A DNA stretch of 8,533 nt from Candidatus Falkowiibacteriota bacterium (GCA_016208065.1 JACQYU010000069.1:2713-11245), one strand, 5' to 3'. Positions 1 to 5,173 are shown, counted from the stretch's first letter. The notes: generated by a model not told the origin, from the sequence alone. Translations and numbers: made by a program.

Positions 1-344
1 GTTTTTTCATCGCCAGCGCTAACAACATGCCGATTAGTTAGAACCAAGCCGTCCGCGGAAATTAAAAATCCCGTGCCAGAACCTTTCTGAACCGTATCGG
101 TTTTTTGGGTTTGCTCGCCGGTGCTTAAGTTTATCGTGGTTGTGGTCTGCTTATCCATTATAATAATATTGACTACGGCCGGCATGATTTTTTTTATCGC
201 CCTGATCGTCGCTTCCTGATCGTCTAAGCGCAAAGTATCGGCGATAACATCAGCTATTCTAGAATTACTTCCAAAAACAAACCAGCCGCCGCTAAAGCAG
301 ATTAAAAATAATAAACTGATTATTAAATATTTTTTTATTTTCAT
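1..344 (-). CDS. HtrA/DegP-like trypsin-fold serine protease, N-terminal part (runs off the left edge)
   Basis: The first 114 codons are present, starting at ATG 344-342. Residues 5-25 form a hydrophobic signal anchor, so the protease domain should lie outside the cytoplasmic membrane. A linker follows, then the start of a trypsin-like fold: GSGTGFLISADGLVLTNRHVV around residues 88-108, with the catalytic His at 106. This block is the hallmark of HtrA/DegP/DegS quality-control proteases. The catalytic Asp, the GNSGG serine motif and any PDZ domain would be beyond the window. The ATG overlaps the TGA stop of the upstream small gene (ATGA), which implies translational coupling and a shared mRNA. 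The family assignment is strong; the subtype cannot be decided from this fragment. Confidence 0.88.
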   Translation of the reverse strand, partial: MKIKKYLIISLLFLICFSGGWFVFGSNSRIADVIADTLRLDDQEATIRAIKKIMPAVVNIIIMDKQTTTTINLSTGEQTQKTDTVQKGSGTGFLISADGLVLTNRHVVSAGDEK

Positions 345-649
345 AAATGCGATGGTTTATTATCTATAGTTTCTTCCTCTCGCCAATGGGTCGCGTTGCC
401 GTATGAGGGATTATCATCATGCCAAGTTCTTAAGCTCTTAGGCTCCGGTTTCGCCAGCGGCAAATTTTTTACAACCGCCGGTTTTTTTAACGCCGCCTTT
501 TTATCCGCCTTATCATCGGGCCAAGCCGAATCATCATTATCCGCGCGAGGAACCAGCTTGCCGGATCTAATGTCATCTTCCTCTTCTTGCCGGCGCGCCT
601 GCTTAATCATTTTATTTAATTGCTCGGGACTAAACATTCTTTCCGCCAT
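341..649 (-). CDS. Small charged hypothetical protein upstream of the HtrA-like protease
   Basis: This is a 102-residue protein that I do not recognise. It has no signal peptide and no membrane segment. The N-terminal third (MFSPEQLNKMIKQARRQEEE) is probably helical and strongly charged. The remainder is low-complexity, rich in Lys, Ala, Pro and Asp, and looks disordered. A start at ATG 649 lies about 26 nt from the predicted transcription start of a good promoter; an internal ATG five codons in is an alternative. No Shine-Dalgarno sequence is visible. Its stop overlaps the start of the protease gene by four bases, so the two are almost certainly co-expressed. An adaptor or regulatory role towards the protease would be speculation. 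Confidence 0.7.
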   Translation of the reverse strand: MAERMFSPEQLNKMIKQARRQEEEDDIRSGKLVPRADNDDSAWPDDKADKKAALKKPAVVKNLPLAKPEPKSLRTWHDDNPSYGNATHWREEETIDNKPSHL

Positions 650-681
650 ATATTTTATTAATTGTTTTATCTTTATATTAT

Positions 682-710
682 ATTATAGCTTAAAGAAAAA
701 TTCATGACAA
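682..710 (-). promoter_or_regulatory. Sigma-70-type promoter for the small-protein/protease operon
   Basis: On the minus strand TTGTCA (710-705) is followed after 17 bases by TATAAT (687-682). The predicted start is near 675, leaving a leader of about 26 nt before ATG 649. Both boxes and the spacing are near consensus. Confidence 0.75.
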
Positions 711-815
711 CTTCGCCCGGTTAAATTTATGCGTATAAAAATATTGGCAGAAAATGGCAAAGCGCAAGCTTTCAACAGCATAAAGCTAATAATAGCTAAA
801 AAATATTTAACGGGG

Positions 816-844
816 TTTACAAAAACTAAAAAATATTTTATGAT
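816..844 (+). promoter_or_regulatory. Sigma-70-type promoter for the tRNA-Gln/transporter transcript
   Basis: TTTACA (816-821), a 17-base spacer and TATGAT (839-844) give a predicted start near 851. This is the first base of a strong hairpin and about 50 bases before the tRNA. The stretch 650-899 holds no gene, only the two divergent promoters and this hairpin. Confidence 0.65.
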
Positions 845-850
845 AAGAAT

Positions 851-870
851 AATCCCGAATTTTCGGGATT
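851..870 (+). other. Stem-loop at the predicted transcription start (pre-tRNA 5' leader)
   Basis: AATCCCGAA (851-859) pairs perfectly with TTCGGGATT (862-870), leaving two unpaired bases in the register (a four-base loop in practice). A T-rich stretch follows, so it resembles an intrinsic terminator. However, no gene reads into it from either side, and the promoter at 816-844 would start transcription at its first base. A protective 5' stem-loop on the tRNA precursor is therefore as likely. Confidence 0.5.
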
Positions 871-899
871 TTGATTATGCTTTATAGCTATCTCGTAAT

Positions 900-970
900 T
901 GCGGGGTCGTCCAACGGCAAGACAGCGGCCTTTGAAGCCGTTTATCCTGGTTCGAATCCAGGCCCCGCAG
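900..970 (+). tRNA. tRNA-Gln (anticodon TTG)
   Basis: All arms can be drawn. The acceptor is TGCGGGG (900-906) with CCCCGCA (963-969) and discriminator G970. The anticodon stem GCGGC/GCCGT encloses the loop CTTTGAA with anticodon TTG, which reads CAA. The T arm is CCTGG-TTCGAAT-CCAGG. CCA is not encoded (the genome reads CCT after the discriminator), so the CCA end must be added by a nucleotidyltransferase. The next gene starts 7 bases after the discriminator, so the tRNA is probably cut out of a tRNA-mRNA precursor. Confidence 0.95.
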
Positions 971-977
971 CCTAAAA

Positions 978-1604
978 ATGAAAATCTCAACTAAAATTAA
1001 CATTCCTCTTTTAAGCAGTTCGCTTTACGTGGCTACGCAAATTTTTGCCAATATTCTTTCAACTAAAATCACAGTCTTGCCGATTCTTAATTTAGCGGTT
1101 GACGGCGGCACGATAATTTATCCCTTAACCTTTACTCTGCGCGATTTTGTCCATAAAACCTGGGGAAAAAACAACGCCAGGCAAACGGTTATTATCGCCG
1201 CCGGCTTAAACGCTCTGATGTTTGTTTTATTTTGGCTGGTTGGCAAGATGACTTCTGACCCGGCATGGAAGTTTCAAGAAGCCTATGAACTTATTTTATT
1301 GCCGGTTGGCAGGATTGTAATGGCCAGCATAATCGCCCAGATAATATCCGAGTTGATTGACACTGAAATTTTTAGCGCCATTTATAAAAAAATCGGCGAT
1401 TTATCGGCGGTTTTTATTTCTAATTTTATAAGCTTAACGATTGACAGCTTTATTTTCGGGCTAATCGCTTTCTTGGGCAGTTTGCCGTTAGCTACGGTTT
1501 TGCAAATCATCCTCGCCAATATTTTATTAAAACTAATTATCAGCGCTTTAAGCGCTCCGGTTATAAAGCTCGTGCCCAGGCTGGTAAATTTTGAAGAAAT
1601 TTAA
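978..1604 (+). CDS. VUT/YhhQ-family transporter (probable queuosine-precursor uptake)
   Basis: A 208-residue membrane protein with about six predicted helices (roughly residues 10-30, 36-58, 70-90, 106-128, 142-165 and 172-198). The family signature is visible: DGG at 42-44, then TFTLRDFVHKTWGKNNAR at 51-68, and a later SNFISLTIDSFIF block at 148-160. Together these match the VUT (YhhQ) family, known in E. coli for import of the queuosine precursors preQ0/preQ1. The length is normal for the family. It begins 7 bases after the tRNA-Gln and has no Shine-Dalgarno sequence, so it is likely expressed from the tRNA promoter. Queuosine is placed in Asp, Asn, His and Tyr tRNAs, not Gln, so the pairing need not be functional. 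The family call is confident; the substrate is inferred. Confidence 0.85.
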   Translation: MKISTKINIPLLSSSLYVATQIFANILSTKITVLPILNLAVDGGTIIYPLTFTLRDFVHKTWGKNNARQTVIIAAGLNALMFVLFWLVGKMTSDPAWKFQEAYELILLPVGRIVMASIIAQIISELIDTEIFSAIYKKIGDLSAVFISNFISLTIDSFIFGLIAFLGSLPLATVLQIILANILLKLIISALSAPVIKLVPRLVNFEEI

Positions 1605-1654
1605 TAAATCCGCCGCTTAATGAATTAACCGCTTAAAAATTAACGAATATTTTT

Positions 1655-2356
1655 ATGATGTATGTATTTATCTTGGCCGGCGTCGGCAGCTTAGGGCTTA
1701 TTTTTTTAATGCACTATTTTTTATTTCAAGCTTTAACGCATTTTTTCGGCATTACCGGACAAATTTATTTAAACACATTAAAAATCTCTTTGATTTTACT
1801 GCCTTTCGGTTTTATTTTAGCTTCAATTTTAATCACCCGCTTTTCCAACATTTTTGTCCGCTTTTTTTATACCGCCGCCGCTGGCTGGTTCGGCGTTATG
1901 CTTTACCTTGTTTTAGCCTGCTTATCGGCATATTTTATTATATATTTAAGCAAAATATTTTCTTTCAGCCTTAATGAAAAAGCTTTGATTACCGGTTTAT
2001 TTTTAGCCGCGGCCGCGGTAATAATCTACGGCATTATAGGGGCGCAAAATATTAAAATAAAGGAGTTGCCTATAGCTTTGCCTAATTTACCGGCTGAGTG
2101 GCAAGGAAAAACCGCAATCTTTATAAGCGATCTGCATCTAGGCGCGATCGATAATTATGAATTCGCCAACCGAGTCGCCGGCCGAATTGACGATTTAAAG
2201 CCGGATTTGCTTTTTATCGGCGGAGATTTTTTTGACGGCCAGGCTAATGTTGACTTGGATAAATTGGCGCAAATTTTTTCGACCGTTAAAACTCCTTGGG
2301 GAAAATTTTTTGTTACCGGCAATCATGAAGAATTCGGCCACAAAGAAAAATCTTAA
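1655..2356 (+). CDS. Membrane-anchored YkuE-like metallophosphoesterase, N-terminal part, truncated by an internal deletion
   Basis: The first ~130 residues hold four predicted membrane helices. A calcineurin-like phosphoesterase domain follows with three metal motifs: SDLHLG (Asp159, His161), GGDFFDG (Asp191) and GNHEE (Asn223, His224). The reading frame stops at TAA 2354-2356, just after GNHEEFGHKEKS. The later metal-binding histidines of the family, including the GHTHGGQ-type motif, are absent. The true C-terminus is found immediately downstream in another frame (2365-2463), so the gene has lost an internal block of roughly 90 codons, judging from the usual family layout. As it stands the enzyme should be inactive. 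ATG at 1655 or 1658 could be the start. It follows the transporter by 50 bases and is probably in the same transcript. Confidence 0.82.
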   Translation: MMYVFILAGVGSLGLIFLMHYFLFQALTHFFGITGQIYLNTLKISLILLPFGFILASILITRFSNIFVRFFYTAAAGWFGVMLYLVLACLSAYFIIYLSKIFSFSLNEKALITGLFLAAAAVIIYGIIGAQNIKIKELPIALPNLPAEWQGKTAIFISDLHLGAIDNYEFANRVAGRIDDLKPDLLFIGGDFFDGQANVDLDKLAQIFSTVKTPWGKFFVTGNHEEFGHKEKS

Positions 2357-2364
2357 AAAAATCC

Positions 2365-2463
2365 GGCCCCACTCAAGTCTATACTTCTTCGGGAACCGGC
2401 ACCTGGGGACCGCCTATGAGAACTTTAGCCGATCCGGAAATCGTGCGGATAAAATTTGAATAA
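2365..2463 (+). pseudogene. Orphaned C-terminus of the same metallophosphoesterase
   Basis: Reading from 2365, in a different frame from the upstream part, gives GPTQVYTSSGTGTWGPPM and then RTLADPEIVRIKFE before TAA 2461-2463. The GTGTWGPPMR block is the typical end of YkuE-type phosphoesterases. The sequence between GHKEKS and GPTQVY, which should hold the remaining catalytic histidines, is absent. The junction lies within the A-rich stretch at about 2345-2362. This explains the DNA between the stop at 2356 and the end of the reverse transcriptase gene, whose stop begins five bases further on from the other side. Confidence 0.8.
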
Positions 2464-2468
2464 ACTTA

Positions 2469-3425
2469 CTAATTATTAATAATTTTATCAACTTTTATTT
2501 TTAATTTATAACCATTGCAATGTTTTAACATTCCGTAATATGATTGCAATGATTGATTAAATGACTCATTATTAATAAACCCCGCCTTTAATTTTTCTTT
2601 ACTAATTTTAATTTTTTTAAATATCCTTCTTCTGCTTTTTGTCCTTAACGCCCGATGACATGGCAAAACCACATATCCTAAAAAGTCAATGCCTTGGCTA
2701 TATTTTTTAATAATTATTTTATCTGGATGGATAGATAAATTAAGTGTTTTATTTAAAAAATTATCAATCAGTAAAATTAAATTTTTTAGGTATTCTTTGT
2801 CTTGGCTTAAAATTATAAAATCATCGCAATATCTCAAATAATATTTTACTTTCAACTTATGCTTTACAAACTGATCGAGTTCATTCAAATAAATATTGGC
2901 GAATATCTGGCTCGTTACATTGCCGAGCGGCAAGCCCCGAGAAAAACTTCTGATTATTTTTTCAATGAGCCAAATTGAATTTTCATCTTTAATTTTCTTA
3001 GTTATGAGCCGCAACAGAATATTTTGGTTGATTGAAGCAAAAAATTTCCTAATATCGCATTTTAAAGCGAAAATTAAATCCCGATTATTATGGCTTAATT
3101 TCCCTAAAAATTTTGCCAATCGATTAACGGCGCGATGGGTTCCCTTATCAAATCGACAGGAATAGGAATCAAAGATAAAGCTCTTATCAAACAGCGGGTA
3201 AAGAATCCTAAATATGGCGTGATGAAGCACCCGATCACGAACCGTTGCCTTGTGAATTCGCCGAAGTTTTGGATCGGAAACGCAAAACGCGGTATAATTG
3301 GAATGCTTATACTCTTTATTTTTTAATTCTGAACTAAGCTCAAATAAATTATCTTCCAAATTGAATTCAAATCGTTGCACATCTGTTTTGTTTATTTTCC
3401 CTTTTTTAAATTCCCGCCAAGCCAA
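2469..3425 (-). CDS. DGR reverse transcriptase (N-terminus disrupted)
   Basis: This RT copies the template RNA into adenine-mutagenised cDNA. Visible motifs are RRIHKATVRDRVLHHAIF (55-72), CDIRKFFASI (123-132, catalytic Asp124), GLPLGNVTSQ (164-173, the DGR-type form of RT motif 4) and YCDDF (199-203, catalytic Asp pair 201-202). There is no maturase or endonuclease domain. The TTG at 3425 cannot be the true start: the same frame stays open upstream back to 3551 and encodes FFNEIISLDNLFLAW, which matches the expected N-terminus of DGR RTs. That frame has no ATG. The nearest ATG (3529) is one base out of frame across the poly-G tract. One inserted G would give a 353-residue protein of normal length. 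The segment before GLPLGN (RSFSR) looks a few residues short compared with relatives as I remember them. It ends five bases from the metallophosphoesterase remnant, convergently. Confidence 0.93.
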   Translation of the reverse strand: MAWREFKKGKINKTDVQRFEFNLEDNLFELSSELKNKEYKHSNYTAFCVSDPKLRRIHKATVRDRVLHHAIFRILYPLFDKSFIFDSYSCRFDKGTHRAVNRLAKFLGKLSHNNRDLIFALKCDIRKFFASINQNILLRLITKKIKDENSIWLIEKIIRSFSRGLPLGNVTSQIFANIYLNELDQFVKHKLKVKYYLRYCDDFIILSQDKEYLKNLILLIDNFLNKTLNLSIHPDKIIIKKYSQGIDFLGYVVLPCHRALRTKSRRRIFKKIKISKEKLKAGFINNESFNQSLQSYYGMLKHCNGYKLKIKVDKIINN

Positions 3426-3483
3426 GAATAAATTATCTAAACTAATAATTTCATTAAAAAAACTATGACGATTAATAGCGCTA

Positions 3484-3494
3484 CCCCCCCCCCC
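3484..3494. repeat. C11/G11 homopolymer at the head-to-head 5' ends of RT and avd
   Basis: Eleven consecutive C on the plus strand. On the minus strand, ATG 3529-3527 opens a frame that needs one more G (or two fewer) to run into the RT frame. On the plus strand, ATG 3465-3467 needs exactly the same change to run into the avd frame. With 11 bases both frames end early: the minus one after about 28 codons, and the plus one at TGA 3513-3515 or close by. Confidence 0.85.
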
Positions 3495-3520
3495 AACGGA
3501 ATCTGAATTTTGAAGCTCCT

Positions 3521-3856
3521 TTGGTGCATAAAATTTGCGAATTTTATAAAATTATTTACCTCTGTTCAAACCGTCTGCCGAAACGTGATCGCTTCGGATT
3601 ATTTCTAAAAATAGAGCAAATCTGTCTTGAGGTGATAAGCCTTTCGCTGACTGCCTCGCTCGAAAAAAGATATAATAAAACGCCCTATCTCGGAAAAGCC
3701 AGAATGCAAATTGAAACTTTAAAAAGGCTAATAAGAATCTCCTCCGAATTGGGTATCGTCGATTCTAAAAAATATCTTGGATTTGAATTAGCCCTGCAGG
3801 AAATGTCCAAAATGTCCACCAACTGGCTTAACTCACTTAACAAAGAAATCCCTTGA
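3521..3856 (+). CDS. avd: Avd-like four-helix-bundle accessory protein of the DGR
   Basis: The product is a small (about 111 residues) basic, all-helical protein of the Avd/23S-rRNA-intervening-sequence protein fold. In known DGRs Avd forms a positively charged barrel that binds RT and is required for mutagenic retrohoming. Family features are LVHKICEFYKII near the start, RLPKRDRFGLFLKIE, a mid-protein ARMQIETLKRLIRI helix and a closing LQEMSKMSTNWL helix. The start is unsure. TTG 3521 and GTG 3524 fall directly on the conserved PLVHK block, whereas relatives begin several residues earlier. ATG 3465 would supply that extension, but it is out of frame by one base at the poly-C tract. The gene lies on the opposite strand to TR, RT and target, which is unusual. 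Its stop codon sits inside the loop of a hairpin. Confidence 0.82.
   Translation: MVHKICEFYKIIYLCSNRLPKRDRFGLFLKIEQICLEVISLSLTASLEKRYNKTPYLGKARMQIETLKRLIRISSELGIVDSKKYLGFELALQEMSKMSTNWLNSLNKEIP
3541..3569 (-). promoter_or_regulatory. Probable promoter of the DGR reverse transcriptase
   Basis: On the minus strand TTGAAC (3569-3564), a 17-base spacer and TAAAAT (3546-3541) give a predicted start near 3534, five bases before ATG 3529. This supports 3529 as the intended RT start. The site lies inside the avd coding region on the other strand. Confidence 0.5.
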
Positions 3857-3869
3857 AAGGGATTTCTTT
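3842..3869. terminator. Perfect hairpin ending avd; may also end the TR RNA
   Basis: AAAGAAATCCC (3842-3852) pairs with GGGATTTCTTT (3859-3869), a perfect 11-bp stem with a six-base loop. The avd stop TGA (3854-3856) is in the loop. Because the arms are A-rich on one side and T-rich on the other, it could terminate transcription in both directions. It lies seven bases from the edge of TR. Confidence 0.65.
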
Positions 3870-3875
3870 TGCTTA

Positions 3876-3970
3876 AAACTTCTGACGGGAGCGCAAGTTG
3901 TCATTCGCATTCCGCGGATTATACCTGTTGACGTTCATCTTGCCGTCGTTCCAGTAGACGTTCGGCACAT
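3876..3970 (-). repeat. DGR template repeat (TR)
   Basis: Ninety-five bases that align without gaps to 4293-4387. Read on the minus strand the codons give VPNVYWNDGKMNVNRYN, then PRNANDNLRSRQKF and TAA, with asparagine (AAC/AAT) codons at the variable sites, as expected of a template. All 21 differences from VR fall on TR adenines of the sense strand: 11 become G, 6 T and 4 C. Six of the 27 sense adenines in the 31 aligned codons are unchanged. The non-adenine positions are all identical. Upstream, TR also encodes GSRYGDGD, which the VR copy lacks. Confidence 0.95.
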
Positions 3971-4190
3971 CACCATCGCCATAGCGGGAGCCCGTTATTT
4001 GCCCGTTCCCCTCGTTTTTCACCAACAGCTTTTTGCAAAGCCGTCGGCGTTGCCGATTCGCGATCGGAATTTTTTAGGAAGCACCCCGCCCTAAGGCAGA
4101 GGATCTTCGCCAGAAACGGACAAGCAGTTCTAAATTTACTGGCAAATCGCTATTCCAAAAACTCGGAACCGATTGTATTAGCCTTTTTTA

Positions 4191-4199
4191 TTATATCAG
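4191..4199 (-). promoter_or_regulatory. Extended -10 promoter for the TR RNA
   Basis: On the minus strand TGA-TATAAT (4199-4191) is a perfect extended -10 element, just downstream of the target-gene terminator. The -35 region is only T-rich and weak. It allows TR to be transcribed separately from the target gene. Confidence 0.5.
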
Positions 4200-4223
4200 A
4201 AAGTTTTTTGAACAAAAAGAAAA

Positions 4224-4260
4224 CCCCGTTTCCCAAATTTTGAACTTGAAAAAAACGGGG
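4224..4260 (-). terminator. Intrinsic terminator of the DGR target gene
   Basis: The minus-strand CCCCGTTT (4260-4253) pairs with AAACGGGG (4231-4224), followed by TTTTCTTTTTG. It lies 11 bases beyond the stop of the out-of-frame reading and 24 bases beyond the stop of the in-frame VR reading (TAG 4286-4284). Confidence 0.75.
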
Positions 4261-4270
4261 TGAAAAAGGG

Positions 4271-5068
4271 TTAAAGAAAAGAGCTAAAAGGTAAACTGCT
4301 GACGGGAGCGCAAGCCGTCAAACGCAGACCGCGGAAAACACCCGTAGACGCGCAGCCCGCCGTCGCCCCAGTAGACGCCCGGCACATATCAAGATGACCA
4401 CAGGTGCGATTAAAATGATCGCATTCCATCACTTCGCGCTCCAATAGGGTGATACCGGGAATATTCATCTCTTTAAGCTTGACCGCCGAAAAATTTTTTA
4501 ACTCCTCGTCGGCTTCAACTTGATCCCGAAACCAGACCACGTAAGCACCCGCTCGCGGATCGCGGTCATTTTTGATCACGACGCTGTCGAGTGAGTCGTC
4601 GTACCACTTCCAGCAATTAAACCTCTCGCGGCAAAGGTCATACAACCGCTGTGGCGTAATGAGGTCGTTCTTAGGCAGGATCAGTGGCTTGTAGCCTGGA
4701 TGTTCCGTAAAAGGCGCTATGCCGATGAAATTGGGATTTTTGATTCCCACTTTCTTCCGCCAAAACTCCATCCAGTAATCAAACTGCTGATCGAAGTAGG
4801 GATTAGAACCGCTAGTCCTGATTAGAATCGATGCCTTCATCACTTCAAAGGATTCAGCTTTTTCGGCTAAAAACTCGCTGAGCTTTGCCGAGATTACCGG
4901 TACGAGTGCGGCCTGCAATTCGTGGCCCTTCTCGATCACCGTTTTTTGAGTGGTCTCTTTGTCGAGCGACGATAAACTTACCAAGACCTCTTTTGCGGCT
5001 TTGTTTGCCGCGTCTTCCGTAAATCTAACTATCTGTTTCTCTTGCTCTGACGTGATCATTTCTGTCAT
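4271..5068 (-). CDS. DGR target (variable) protein, C-terminus frameshifted within the lectin-like domain
   Basis: This should be the protein diversified by the DGR. The N-terminal ~75 residues are helical and charged. The rest (about 78-227) includes YFDQQFDYWMEFWRKK, a cysteine- and tryptophan-rich RERFNCWKWYDD block, AYVVWFRDQVEADEEL and PGITLLEREVMECDHFNRT. I recognise the last stretch as the lead-in to the formylglycine-enzyme/C-type-lectin-like domain of CPR DGR targets. No signal peptide or membrane segment is visible. After GHLD (residue 227) the frame slips: the ORF continues with MCRASTGATAG and ends at 4271, while the meaningful VR frame is one step away and ends at 4284. Relative to TR, the GSRYGDG segment before VP is missing, so a deletion is the likely cause. 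The start is fixed by a perfect Shine-Dalgarno. By eye the gene is richer in G+C than RT and avd. Confidence 0.85.
   Translation of the reverse strand: MTEMITSEQEKQIVRFTEDAANKAAKEVLVSLSSLDKETTQKTVIEKGHELQAALVPVISAKLSEFLAEKAESFEVMKASILIRTSGSNPYFDQQFDYWMEFWRKKVGIKNPNFIGIAPFTEHPGYKPLILPKNDLITPQRLYDLCRERFNCWKWYDDSLDSVVIKNDRDPRAGAYVVWFRDQVEADEELKNFSAVKLKEMNIPGITLLEREVMECDHFNRTCGHLDMCRASTGATAGCASTGVFRGLRLTACAPVSSLPFSSFL
4293..4387 (-). repeat. DGR variable repeat (VR) at the 3' end of the target gene
   Basis: This is the mutated copy of TR. In its own frame it encodes VPGVYWGDGGLRVYGC, then FPRSAFDGLRSRQQFTF and TAG 4286-4284. It is the diversified C-terminal loop of a C-type-lectin-like fold. The invariant 16-base block CTTGCGCTCCCGTCAG (4314-4299) near its 3' end corresponds to the initiation-of-mutagenic-homing region. 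The main gene frame is not in this frame when it reaches VR. Confidence 0.93.
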
Positions 5069-5075
5069 CGTCGTT

Positions 5076-5082
5076 CCTCCTT
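5076..5082 (-). promoter_or_regulatory. Strong Shine-Dalgarno of the DGR target gene
   Basis: AAGGAGG on the minus strand, seven bases before ATG 5068. No other gene start in the window has a comparable site, so this settles the start and suggests high expression or a different origin. Confidence 0.85.
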
Positions 5083-5144
5083 TTAAATTTTTTACCTCTG
5101 CTATCCCGAGGTCAAGGTCCCTTCCCCAATGGAAAGAATATTAG

Positions 5145-5173
5145 ATATTAACATAAAAACGTAAAAAAATCAA
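5145..5173 (-). promoter_or_regulatory. Promoter of the DGR target gene
   Basis: TTGATT (5173-5168), a 17-base spacer and TAATAT (5150-5145) preceded by an extended TGT. The predicted start is near 5138, giving a leader of about 70 nt with two short stem-loops (CTTTCC/GGGAAG and CCTC/GAGG) before the Shine-Dalgarno. Confidence 0.65.

Larger units (their letters stand above)
3842..4184 (-). ncRNA. Inferred TR-containing RNA with a structured leader
   Basis: An RNA starting near 4184 and running through TR to the hairpin at 3842-3869 would be about 340 nt. The leader (3971-4184) has no coding potential with a plausible start. It holds several small hairpins: 4028-4041 (GCTTT/AAAGC), 4040-4048 (GCC/GGC) and 4053-4067 (CCGAT/ATCGG). 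A GC-rich block at 4083-4103 contains the near-palindrome GCCCTAAGGC. Known DGR RTs prime on structured RNA flanking TR, so this leader may be functional. Both ends are predictions. Confidence 0.5.

Noticed and set aside
396..707. Plus-strand open frame opposite the small charged protein
   Set aside because: It is antisense to a gene with a good promoter and an ATGA overlap to the next gene; the serine-rich, composition-driven product looks spurious.
2232..2459. Open frame of 75 codons overlapping the end of the metallophosphoesterase
   Set aside because: It is in a third frame that matches neither the N-terminal nor the C-terminal phosphoesterase parts; a shadow of the broken gene.
2896..3326. 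Two plus-strand open frames inside the RT gene
   Set aside because: They are antisense to an unmistakable RT with conserved motifs, have no signals of their own and no recognisable products.
2469..3425. Group II intron or retron reverse transcriptase
   Set aside because: There is no maturase or endonuclease domain, no intron structure and no msr/msd. The TR/VR pair with adenine-only changes and the avd neighbour settle it as a DGR.
3979..4080. The region upstream of TR as a second target gene
   Set aside because: It encodes GSRYGDGD in frame with TR, but there is no usable start with a protein body before it. It is best seen as a remnant or leader of the template RNA.
4950..5144. Plus-strand open frame over the start of the DGR target gene
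   Set aside because: It runs antisense through the Shine-Dalgarno and coding start of the target; no independent support.
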